Source of the DNA: Hysterangium stoloniferum
Lineage: Eukaryota > Basidiomycota > Agaricomycetes > Hysterangiales > Hysterangiaceae
Assembly: GCA_015178975.1 (NCBI GenBank)
Contig: WHVD01000018.1
Location: 124,001 to 188,000 of the forward strand
DNA: 64,000 nt
Direction: 5' to 3'
Shown: positions 19,890-28,474 of the stretch, in pieces
Numbering within the stretch: the first letter of the stretch is position 1
Layout: every line of letters begins with the position of its first letter
Program-made: the position numbers and the translations under genes
Notes under the pieces: generated by a model
Told to the model about the DNA's origin: nothing
Databases searched by the model: none
Seen by the model: only the letters and a program-made list of their open reading frames with translations

Positions 19890-22027
19890 TTAAATTCTAG
19901 GTCTTTTACTTTCTTTTCTTGCAGCCAGTTTGATGTCCCTCCTGATACGTCTACCGTTAGGTACTTTGGGAGCGTTCGAAATAGAGTCGTCCGCTTCAGA
20001 GTCTGACTCATCGCAAGGAATTAAGTCGGGTAATTGCCCTGGGTCGAAGGGGAAGCTCTCCTCCTCTGATCCCTCTGACTCAGAGGGGTCTTCTATGACA
20101 TAGGTCTGACTTATTTCCTTAGATCGGTTCGCAAATGTGTCCTCGTCGACGATTTCCTCAATGGTGGGAGGTTCAGGTCGCAATAAAACTCTCGTCTCAG
20201 TCAGACCCTCATGGTTCTGACGATGAGCGTCTAGCCAGTCTCCTTTCTCGAGAAAATCATGGTCTGATATAGAAACATAAACTTGCGATGTCTCATTCTC
20301 ATTCAAGGATGCTTTCACGTCTGAAACGATGTTGTCCTCTGGCTGAGGAAGGTAGACAGAAATGAAAATCGATTCCTCATCAATGTTATGTACTTGTCCC
20401 TGTACACTTAATCCATAAACTGTTTCATAAGCCCTTTGATCCTCCGCCTCCTCCATTGGGTTCTGCGTGGAGCACTTGTTAATAGAGACATAGTGCGACA
20501 TCCTGCCTGCATGGGGGCAGTCGATCTTGAAATGCTCTAAGCTCCCACAAATCCAACACTCCTTCAGAGGCTTGGTGATGCTTTTCTTGTCACTTCATTC
20601 GAAAAAGAACTTGCCGTGTTTCTTACCCTGCTTAGCGTTCGATCTCCTAGGGACGGTTTTATCCTCACGTTCGCCGAGGAGGACGTGGCCTCGATTAGTA
20701 GAGTTGATTTTTCCAGATGCTCCTCCTCATGCCAGGGATCCGACTCGTCTTGCTCGGCGATCATGACTCTAGGTTTCTGAAACCGATAACGTTCTCGATG
20801 TGTTTGAACCCAAGTGTTAATCAGAGCCTCTTGTAAATTGTTCGCGTAAGTCTGTAGGCTCATGATGTCGTTGATAGGTTGTCCCTGTAGAAGATAAAGC
20901 CATTCCGTGGGTAGTGTCAGGATAAGTCTGTGCGTTTCGTCCTTCCGGTTTTGGTGGAACCCGTACAAGAATCGATAGAGCTTGACCCTTCACTGAATGT
21001 AATGAACGGGTGTCTCATGATTGTGACCGGCCTGTCGAAACTTCATGGCTTCCCATTCTAGAGCCAAGGATTTGCGCCAACGAGTTCCTAGTAACCCTTC
21101 TACGATGCCCCAAAGAAACGATCCGTGAGATCGACTAAATTCAGTGTGATGTTCACGGTCTAGGGTGCTCCACCAGATCTTAGCACTGCCGGTGAGTCGT
21201 CTTGGCAGAGCGACTCCCAACAATGTACTCATGGAGTCAGAGATCTCCGAGAGGCTCATAATGTCCATGATGTAATCCAATGCCTTGGATTGAGTCCCAT
21301 CGTATTCGGGAAGGTCTGACCATTTGATCTTGATGTCGCTGGTGTTAAGAGCGATCCTTTTATCCTTAGGTAAGTCATCAATAGGTGCGCTGGCTCGAGG
21401 CTGCATTGGAGTTTGAAAGGGAGAGTTAGGTACTCTACCGTGACGCACCCCACGTCCTGAATTCCCTCCATAGCTTGAGGCACTAGAACTCCCAGATGAA
21501 TTACTAGGAGGTCCTCCTGATGGCAGAAAAGGGTCGGAGGAGATCGGCAGGGATTCAGCGATCCTCAACCAGCAACCTGACCAGCTATACCCTCGGTGAA
21601 TGCAGTGGAGAAAGACGGTCGACCCCTGTTGGCGACTGATCGATTTCTAGTCGTAGTTGGTTCATCACCCACGTTTGTATTGCCAGGCATTCGTTCGAAC
21701 ACGACGCAAGAGCGGTGAATTTCCTGTTGGGGTAGGGCTAGGTTCCATCGTGATCCCTCTCTCGATTTCGATCATATTCAAAGGTCGACGAGGTTGAGGC
21801 TGATAGAGGGGGATGCATATTTCCATTGCTTTTTCCTGAAGACGTTCCGCCACCTGCATCCTCATGTCAGACGGGAAGTCTTGCAAAATAATGGGATGAT
21901 TGAGCGAATGAAGGAAACGAGTGTCGGGAGATCCATTCAGGATATGAACAAACGAACTTGTTGTGGAGATGGGCGAATCGGGTACCTGGATGGAATCACC
22001 ATAAGGGTAAAGCACTTCCAAAACCAT
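19890..22027 (-). pseudogene. gag: Gag of A-in with CCHC zinc knuckle
   Basis: Starts with ATG at 22027, one base after the stop of ORF1. N-terminal block 22027-21665 (VLEVLYPYGDSIQVPDSPIS). After a frame change comes a G/S-rich segment and the capsid-like part (IKIKWSDLPEYDGTQSKALD, LTGSAKIWWSTLDREH, WEAMKFRQAG) at 21568-20990. Next is 20968-20564 (RLILTLPTEWLYLLQGQPIN), then a CCHC knuckle at about 20560-20510 (CWICGSLEHFKIDCPH), and an acidic tail to 19890. Several frame changes interrupt it, so it is a pseudogene, but order and motifs match a Ty3/gypsy Gag that packages element RNA. Confidence 0.75.
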
Positions 22028-22028
22028 C

Positions 22029-22836
22029 TTATTGAGTCTTCTCTGATTTCGCCTTAACCCACCTTAAAGTGAAATACGCAAACGAAGAATTCCGAGTAAT
22101 CCCGTTAAGAGACTCCTCCAGCATCCGAATGTATATATACTGGTAGTCGACTTTGGGGACGATGTGATCCCCACCGAGTAGGACGTGAAGGATTTGTAAC
22201 GTGTCATCGTGCGTGCGGAGCGCTTCGAGGAATGAAAAGAACACTTCTTGTTTAAGAACCGTCCTCCCTCCTTCCATAACAGAAGTAACTTCGCTCGACC
22301 ATTCGGGGATCGAGCGAGTTAGATCCTCAAGGGTTCCAGGTTGTGTGAATAGATCTTGCGCTGATAAAATAGCCTGATAACGACCTAACCAGACTGCTAC
22401 AGTCACTGGTAAGAGGGGGTAGTCCGTATTGTACTCCTCCACAAAGGGAGTAACCTGATCCGCAGAAGTACGCATCCCATTGTAAGTCGATGGGCTGGGC
22501 GTAAATCATATGACCCCTAAAGAATTGCGTAAGGATGACCTGTTTAGGCGGGAACGAGAGAACGGGTTCAGAAGCACGGGTAATTTCAACCTTAGCTCCG
22601 GGGACGTTCAACTACTCAGTTGACGGATGTTCTTCTCGTGGACTTGGAGGGGCATCCGTTGACGGTCCAGCTACTGCTTTGACGGGACTTCCAGGAGGAG
22701 CTGGTTTTTGAAAATTCAACAAAGATTTCCTCATGGTGACGTTACAGGGTGGTTCCAGACTTGCAGGTCTTTGACGAGGTTTTGAACTACTCGGGGTCAC
22801 AGAGGATCTCGGCATTTGGTTCTTGCCAGTGGTCAT
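22029..22836 (-). pseudogene. ORF1 upstream of gag in A-in
   Basis: An open region of about 270 codons between the 5' LTR and gag, absent from ordinary chromoviruses. It begins TTGKNQMPRSSVTPSSSK (basic, S/P-rich), then a conserved block ILTQFFRGHMIYAQPIDLQW and a helical block LPVTVAVWLGRYQAILSAQD...LLGGDHIVPKVDYQYIYIR. Compared with A2 (41895-42705) it carries a CAG-to-TAG nonsense at 22612-22614 and a deletion of about 14 bases near 22475. It ends TAA, then one base, then the gag ATG, an arrangement kept in A2. It could be an N-terminal part of a bicistronic Gag or a separate protein; I recognise no domain. Confidence 0.6.
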
Positions 22837-22912
22837 TTACGTGCTTAGAATTTGATAGTTGAAATAAATGTTTTTCTTCGTAGGGAAAGAGCGGTCCGGC
22901 TTGGATCACCAC

Positions 22913-23542
22913 TATGAAGAGTGGTGGAAGTTCTAACCGTTCTATATACGAAGAATATCGACCGTTTAGGTACAACACCAAGATGTATTGACTGTCGAAG
23001 TCTAATACAGAATGAACGCGTATTGACTACTCAGTTCAATACGGTAGAAGGAAGTAGCTATGTAGAATAAGGTAGAGAGCTAAAACGAATAAGTAGAATC
23101 GACTGTCTAGTGCAATTCTGAACGACTGCTCGAGAGTAAAGTAGAGTACTAGAGAGTCGAATAATAGAATAGCGTGGATGTGGTCCACGCGAGTAGCGAT
23201 GAGGATTGAGTTTCAACTGGTACAGTTCGAAACTCTGATAGAGTAGATAGCTAAAGCCTGTCTGTGACAGTCGAGACAATACACCAATCACAACTTACAG
23301 GACACTAATGGGTGTCTGGGTAAGTCGTGGTTGCGGTGTAAAAAGTGTCTGAGTTCTAAACTACGGGCGCTAGAATACATAAGTCTGGCGTGTGTGCGCC
23401 CACAAGAGTCAATGTACCGCATACATAGGTCATCGAACTAATTATAGATATAATAAAAGAGAGAAAATAGAAATAATAAAGGAAATATAGTAAGAGCTCA
23501 TCTGACTATATTTCCTGAGTGTATTGCGCCATACCTCTCACA
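22913..23542 (-). repeat. 5' LTR of A-in
   Basis: 630 bp, same ends as 11329-11958, except that the last CA in element orientation is mutated to TA (22913-22914). Immediately downstream in element orientation lies GTGGTGATCCAAGC. A2 has GTGGTGATCCAGGC at the same place (41819), so TGGTGATCC starting one base after the LTR is the probable tRNA primer-binding site. The tRNA is not identified. Confidence 0.9.
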
Positions 23543-24520
23543 CCCCCAGTTCGAAGGGATGTGCTATACAAGGTGTCGAAGAGCATCTGGAATGCCACCC
23601 CAAGCTTCCTGTGAGGATCCCCCAAGGTCCAAAATGATGTTTCCCCATCATTCACTTTTTACTCTGAAGGACTCGGCTATTCTTGCCTGAGCCAAATCAC
23701 TAGAATTCCTGTGCAAGGAGTCGGTCCAGCATCTGTAGGCCTTCTCTCTGCAATGAATGACTGCGTGGACACTAACCAGCGGAGTGGAAATCTGCGCGAG
23801 AAGAGGAGCATTGGGGAGGGGAGACGAAGACGTGGGTAGCGGGGCAGGAACATGTGGCTGCATAGTGGTCTCTGTGGGAGGCGTCAGCACGAGGGCCTCA
23901 AGTGAATCTACGAGGCCAGCAATAGAGAGGACACTCGCTGAGTCTGGGGGCAGACAGTGGGGTTCCACAATGATATGCCGGAACATAGAGAGTTTAATCT
24001 CCTGAGCTGCTCACACAAAGTTCTCCCCCTCTGCGGGATCCTCGAAGGAGAGATAGAAGTCCTCCATTATCTCAGACAATGGAGCAAGACCGCGACAACC
24101 CTTAAGGCTCCCTTGAAGGACCGGTTGCTGAAGTACCGGCACTAGCTGCGATAGTACCCTTCCGACAGGAAACTGTTCGGAAGGGTAGTTGACAGCTACT
24201 TGCATCCAGAAAGTGGTGGAGATGAGCTCGGTAGGGGGAAGCGGGCTGTCAGGGACGGGAATAGGGGATCGCTCTAGGAGAGGAGTGGTGGCCTTCTGTA
24301 TCTCCTTTGCTTTTCCACTCGTCGTGAAAACAATAACGTCTGGTGTAAGAGGGTCCAAATTGATGTCCATTTGTTCTTGTGGGAGGTTGTGGATAGGGCT
24401 ACCTAAGGACACGCAATATGAAAATGGAGAGTCGGGAGGGATAGCTGGTGACAGCGGAAGTGGGGTAGGGATCAGTATAGCCTTTGGAGGATATCTGAAA
24501 ACTATTAAGTATACCAAATT
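23543..24520 (-). pseudogene. ORF3 distal part of element B
   Basis: Minus-strand frames 24517-24011 and 23986-23648 align at protein level with the distal ORF3 of A-in: SLGSPIHNLPQEQMDINLD, FPVGRVLSQLVPVLQQPVLQ, then AVIHCREKAYRCWTDSLH. Nucleotide similarity is much lower than among A copies, so the shared residues are old. It continues right up to the A-in insertion in the polypurine tract. The upstream part continues at 25158 after an AT-rich insert. Confidence 0.65.
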
Positions 24521-25157
24521 CTAATATACCCTAAAGGTCATTTAAACATCTGGGATGTGATTCAAACATAATTTGGTTTTTAAAACTTTCAAAAAGTTTT
24601 AAACTCTCTCATACATTACAAACTAATGAATCTTTCTGGACACAAGTAGACAATAAAAAAAATTAGTAGTTTGAAACACTAATACTTTTAAAAAATAGAT
24701 ACCTTTAAATAGTCCATTCCATGCATATGTATGTATATCATTGGCACCTCTAAATACATATGTATTACTTCGGAATAGATCTGTCAATCTAAACAGATTT
24801 CTACTTGATTCAACATACCCAGAATATATAGGGGGTTTTACTTAATAAAGACAGCTGTGGTATGAAAAATTTCCAATAATATTTTACATATTTTACATGG
24901 AAATAACTTCATTACAACTTTTAAAAAACAAAGTACTAATAAAAGTATTAGTAGGCATCTGTAAAAGGAAGGAAATCATATACAATGGAATTTGTTAAAT
25001 AACTATGGGTTGTATAAGATGTAATATGGAGAACTATTTCTGATGGTTGTTTTTTGATGATATAATTGTTTCAGAATATATATCACTATTTAAAGATGGA
25101 GTTTTGTAAAAATGAGACTTTTATTAGTAAATATTTGAGATTATAGTAATTATAAAC
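24521..25157. mobile_element. AT-rich insert in element B ORF3
   Basis: About 640 bp of AT-rich sequence with no open frame splits B's ORF3. CCTTTGG occurs close to both edges (GCCTTTGGAGG at about 24480 and TCCTTTGGGG at about 25163) and could be a target duplication. I see no good terminal inverted repeats or TG...CA ends, so the class of element is undetermined. Confidence 0.4.
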
Positions 25158-25899
25158 ACCCTCCTTTGGGGAAGGAGGTAGACGAGGCACTAGAATCGGG
25201 GCTGAGGGAGTGTGTGCAGGGTGGTGGATGGGAGGGGGCCTCGACATTGGCGAAAGGCATGGGACTGGAATCGGGGAAGGTTCGTGTTCCTGTGACGGTT
25301 GGCTAGGGCGATGACCCCTCCATACTTTGGATGACGGTTTCTGTGTTTGTCATTGGTTGGGGTCACTGGTTACAAAGCGAACTTTCGAGGGGAGGAGGAA
25401 CCCTTCGTGACAATCCTTTCCCAGATATCAGACGCTATACGCATCATTCCTATCCTCGTCTTCCTCCTCATCCTCATCCGAGGAAAAATCGATTGGTCCC
25501 CTACAATATCCCTTTTCTTGTGGGGGCAGTGCTTGACCATCCCCTTGGGTAAGGATTATTCTTCACAACTTAATACGCCAGAGTAGTTCCCAGTCATAGA
25601 AGATGGTACCCTCCTTTTCTTTCCAGCTCTTGGTTCCCATCGTTCTAATGCAAGGTGTCCCACCCTCGCTATCATCTGTCTCTGCGAAGTTGGCCCATTT
25701 CTCTCCCAGGGGGGGGAAGGATCAGCACGGAAGCTCTGTTTCCAAATCGTACTCTGTCCTCACGCCGCTGTTGCTTGGAGGGGACTCCTTCTCTTGCTCC
25801 CCTTGCCTCCTGTTTACTTCTATAGTCAGCACGTCTTTCTCTTTTGCGGGTGAGTCTCCTTGGGTTATGTTCTTCCATAAATGTTTCCTGCCTCCACAT
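25158..25899 (-). pseudogene. ORF3 proximal part of element B
   Basis: Contains the counterpart of the charged central/C-terminal part of ORF3a (in order, QGEQEKES, then EKWANFAETDDSEGGTPC, then EGTIFYDWELL) in shifting frames. It also has the same CCAACCAATGAC word with a TGA at 25350-25352 that ends ORF3a in A-in. The N-terminal PNFKR part is missing because a deletion joins this region to the integrase zinc finger near 25980. Confidence 0.6.
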
Positions 25900-25981
25900 A
25901 GTAGCAGCAACTTCTTCTGATGACGGTCTGAAGGAGTGTCCTAACAGCTTACTCCAATCAGTACCACTATCTCCCCTCAGC

Positions 25982-26407
25982 TCAGCACCCTTGACGAGCG
26001 GTGCGATTGACTTTGGTCTTTTGGCAGATGTCGCAGGTACGCGTGTACGACATACAATCTTGCAGCATTTTTGGCCAAAAGAACCAGTCTTTCATCAGCT
26101 TGAACAACCACTGACCTCCGGCATGTGCTCCCTCAAAAGGGTTATCATGTACCAACCTTAAGATAGAGTTAGTCATGGTACTGGGCACACAGACTCGACT
26201 TTTCCAGTCCAAGTCATGAAATTACAGGAGTCTGTTTGCTCCCACAAAGTAGTGAGAAGGAGTAACAACCGCATTGGGTGAAGGGGTATCTAGAGCGTAG
26301 AGATTCCTGAAAATGGGGTCTTTCAAGTATCCCTCTAGATATTTCTTTATGTATCCCTCCTTGATACTGATTAGCAGCTGAGGATGAGGCAATGCAAAGT
26401 CAGACTC
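25982..26407 (-). pseudogene. pol: Integrase N-terminal region of element B
   Basis: Two frames: 26407-26222 (ESDFALPHPQLLISIKEGYI...SHYFVGANRLL) and 26212-25982 (SRVCVPSTMTNSILRLVHDN, FEGAHAGGQWLFKLMKDWFF, then CMSYTRTCDICQKTKVN). It therefore keeps the H-H-C-C zinc finger, but ends one residue after RTARQG; core and chromodomain are deleted. Element C is inserted at 26408. Confidence 0.75.
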
Positions 26408-26774
26408 TGTAAGGGGACATTCTATGTCTTGTCTCTTGGTTTTTGTCATGTCTATACTTACTAACCCTTAGAGGTTATTTTATATTGTTTCCTATATTTT
26501 TCTCACATTTTTCAGAGGACTGTTCCATCCTCTAGGAATATTCTAGGATAGAGTAGATAGTTATGGACCATTGAGGGTAAGCTGTCATTCTATTTTTAGA
26601 CACCCCCATGTTTCGGAACATCTAGCAGAGGCGCCTCCTTATCCTTTTCTCTCTGGATATCCCTCTGTTAGGTGAGTAGTCCTTATCTGTATCTAGTAGC
26701 TACCTAATATACTCTGGATATCCCTCTGTTAGTCTAGTGTGAGTATCACAGGCTCTACTGAGGTGGCCCTTACA
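26408..26774 (+). repeat. 5' LTR of element C
   Basis: 367 bp from TGTAAGGGG to CCCTTACA, perfect 8-bp inverted ends with TG...CA. It contains a repeated word, CTGGATATCCCTCTGTTAG, at about 26653 and 26713. A TATTTTTA about 45 bases before 26640 could be the TATA element if transcription starts at about 26640. Confidence 0.85.
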
Positions 26775-26776
26775 GC

Positions 26777-26787
26777 AGAAAAGGATA
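26777..26787 (+). promoter_or_regulatory. Primer-binding site, self-priming type
   Basis: AGAAAAGGATA, two bases after the 5' LTR, is the exact reverse complement of TATCCTTTTCT at 26640-26650 inside the LTR. Elements of the Tf1/sushi group prime minus-strand synthesis from the 5' end of their own RNA with such an 11-base match instead of a tRNA. The inferred transcript start is therefore near 26640. No TGG tRNA-type site is present here. Confidence 0.7.
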
Positions 26788-26806
26788 CATCCTTGGACTG
26801 GCCGGT

Positions 26807-28474
26807 TTGCACAACATAGGGAGACACAGATTAACCCAGAGTGACTCTGAGTCCTCAAGAGGCATCACAACCCCTGTCAGCAACCACCCTTCCAAAATCA
26901 TGACTCTAGAAATTCCCGAACCATCAGAAGAGAGACCCCCCCCAGATGTCGAGAATGTGCATGCGCAGGTCGCCGCTCTTGAACAGGACCTCGCGGAGCT
27001 CCGAAAATCGGGATCCGAGACTAACACACTACTGGCTAGTATCCTTTCGCGCCTCGAGTCTCCGCGCCCCGCCACCGCCCCGCCGCACGTTGTGCACCCC
27101 AATGTGCCGCCTCAAAACGCGTTTCGCACGGCGCTGCCTCAAAACATGTCTCAAAGTGACGTCGCGATGGGTAATCCCCCTGCAGACCCCTATGGACCCG
27201 ACGCACCCATGGCGCCCGGATTCCCGCACCCAAGTGCGCCGTTGCTGGAGGAAACGCGCGCGCCCCCCCCTTTCGCGCCGTTTTCGTACGCGCCGCCTCA
27301 AAACGAGCCGCCTCGCGAAGGCGCGTTTGGACGCCCTCCCCATCACTTCCAAGAGGCGTATCTGCCCCAGCGCGCCGTTCCCGAGCCCCTGTACGCCGCC
27401 CGAGACGACCAGCTCCATTTCGGCGCACGGGCGCCTATTTCTACGCCGACGCGGATACGTGCCGCCGCCCCAAATGACTTCAACGGAGACCGCTCTTCCG
27501 GAAGATCATTCCTTACTAGCTGCACCATCTATTTTTCCCTCTGCTCCACCCAATTCCCAGATGACCAAGCTCGTATCCACTGGGCACTCTCCTACATGAA
27601 GACCGGCCGAGCTGCTGCTTTTGCACAGCGGGTAATTCGTGCTCAAACTTCAGGAGCCCCTCTATTCAGCTCTTGGGCAGCCTTTGAACAGGAATTCAAG
27701 CTGCGCTTTTGCCCACGAGATGAGGAGACCATGGCCCTCACCAAATTAGAGGGAACGAGTTACTTTCAAGGCCGCTGCCCTGTTGATGATTACATTGACC
27801 AGTTCGAGGAATTGATTGTTGAAGCAGGGTATACAGAAGGATGGGCAATTGTGATGAAGTTCAGGAGGGGCCTAGATAAGCACCTCCAGGATCGCATTGC
27901 TGAACTGGGCTCTGATCGTCCTTCTAATGAAGACCCTTTGGGCTGGTATGAGGCTGCACGCCGCTTTGATGCTAATCGGGCAGCTAACCAAGCCTTCAAT
28001 ACTTCAGGACGCCCTTCAGGGTCATCAGGTTTTCCAGTTCATCGTCCTATCCCTGCCCTTAGTAGGCCTGCACCAGTGTCAGCTCCTGTCTATGCCCCAC
28101 CCCCAGGGCCTCCACCCCATCCTTTCCCCATGCCTGCCCAGAGTCAGGCCAACCTCCCTGTCCCTATGGAGGTAGACACACTGAGACGCAATCGCAGTGT
28201 ACCAGGAGCTTGCTTTCATTGTGGTAGTTCGAAGCATCTAGTTAGAGACTGCCCAAGTACCTTGGATGTTCGGGTTATTCCAGTGGAGGAACAGGTGTCT
28301 ATGTTAGAGCAGCTATTAGCTGCAGCTGATGTGTGTGCTGCAGGAATGGAACAGAATTTGGATGCTCAAGAGACTGTAGCTGCAGAGGAAGTAGAAGAGG
28401 ATTTTGGGCCTCACAGTGGAGGAGAAGTGCGCCTCCATTGCCTGTACATAACCGTTTTGAATGTCTGGCTGTAG
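26807..28474 (+). CDS. gag: Gag of element C
   Basis: An intact frame of 555 codons; the first ATG in a good position is at about 26900 (MTLEIPEPSEERP). An N-terminal coiled coil (VAALEQDLAELRKSGSETN) is followed by a P/A-rich linker, then the capsid domain (DFNGDRSSGRSFLTSCTIYF, FCPRDEETMALTKLEGTSYF, CPVDDYIDQFEELIVEAGYT), a proline-rich stretch and a single CCHC knuckle CFHCGSSKHLVRDC. It forms the particle around element RNA. Oddly, codons up to about residue 225 are extremely GC- and CpG-rich, whereas the rest is CpG-poor. It ends at TAG 28472, overlapping the pol frame. Confidence 0.88.
   Translation: MHNIGRHRLTQSDSESSRGITTPVSNHPSKIMTLEIPEPSEERPPPDVENVHAQVAALEQDLAELRKSGSETNTLLASILSRLESPRPATAPPHVVHPNVPPQNAFRTALPQNMSQSDVAMGNPPADPYGPDAPMAPGFPHPSAPLLEETRAPPPFAPFSYAPPQNEPPREGAFGRPPHHFQEAYLPQRAVPEPLYAARDDQLHFGARAPISTPTRIRAAAPNDFNGDRSSGRSFLTSCTIYFSLCSTQFPDDQARIHWALSYMKTGRAAAFAQRVIRAQTSGAPLFSSWAAFEQEFKLRFCPRDEETMALTKLEGTSYFQGRCPVDDYIDQFEELIVEAGYTEGWAIVMKFRRGLDKHLQDRIAELGSDRPSNEDPLGWYEAARRFDANRAANQAFNTSGRPSGSSGFPVHRPIPALSRPAPVSAPVYAPPPGPPPHPFPMPAQSQANLPVPMEVDTLRRNRSVPGACFHCGSSKHLVRDCPSTLDVRVIPVEEQVSMLEQLLAAADVCAAGMEQNLDAQETVAAEEVEEDFGPHSGGEVRLHCLYITVLNVWL

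Larger units (their letters stand above)
11329..23542 (-). mobile_element. Ty3/gypsy element A-in, near full length (12.2 kb)
   Basis: Two 630-bp LTRs (11329-11958 and 22913-23542) bracket the internal region. Both sides are flanked by CCCCC (11324-11328 and 23543-23547), a 5-bp target duplication lying inside element B's polypurine tract. Order in element orientation: 5' LTR, ORF1, gag with CCHC knuckle, protease, RT, RNase H, integrase, chromodomain, ORF3, 3' LTR. The element is unusually long for a chromovirus because of ORF1 and ORF3. By eye the LTRs differ at roughly 20 of 630 positions, mostly transitions, so insertion is not very recent. Integrase lacks its core, and the solo LTR D1 (16500-17814) interrupts RNase H. 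Confidence 0.9.

Noticed and set aside
24521..25157. DNA transposon with terminal inverted repeats
   Set aside because: The ends of the AT-rich insert do not pair; only a possible short direct repeat is seen.
27029..27528. Minus-strand and alternate-frame ORFs of 60-217 codons inside C gag
   Set aside because: They are shadows of the GC-rich gag segment, in which stop codons are rare in all frames.
28333..28474. Canonical -1 slippery heptamer for gag-pol expression in C
   Set aside because: The overlap holds T-rich words such as GATTTTGGG, but none fits X-XXY-YYZ with acceptable re-pairing; the mechanism is left open.
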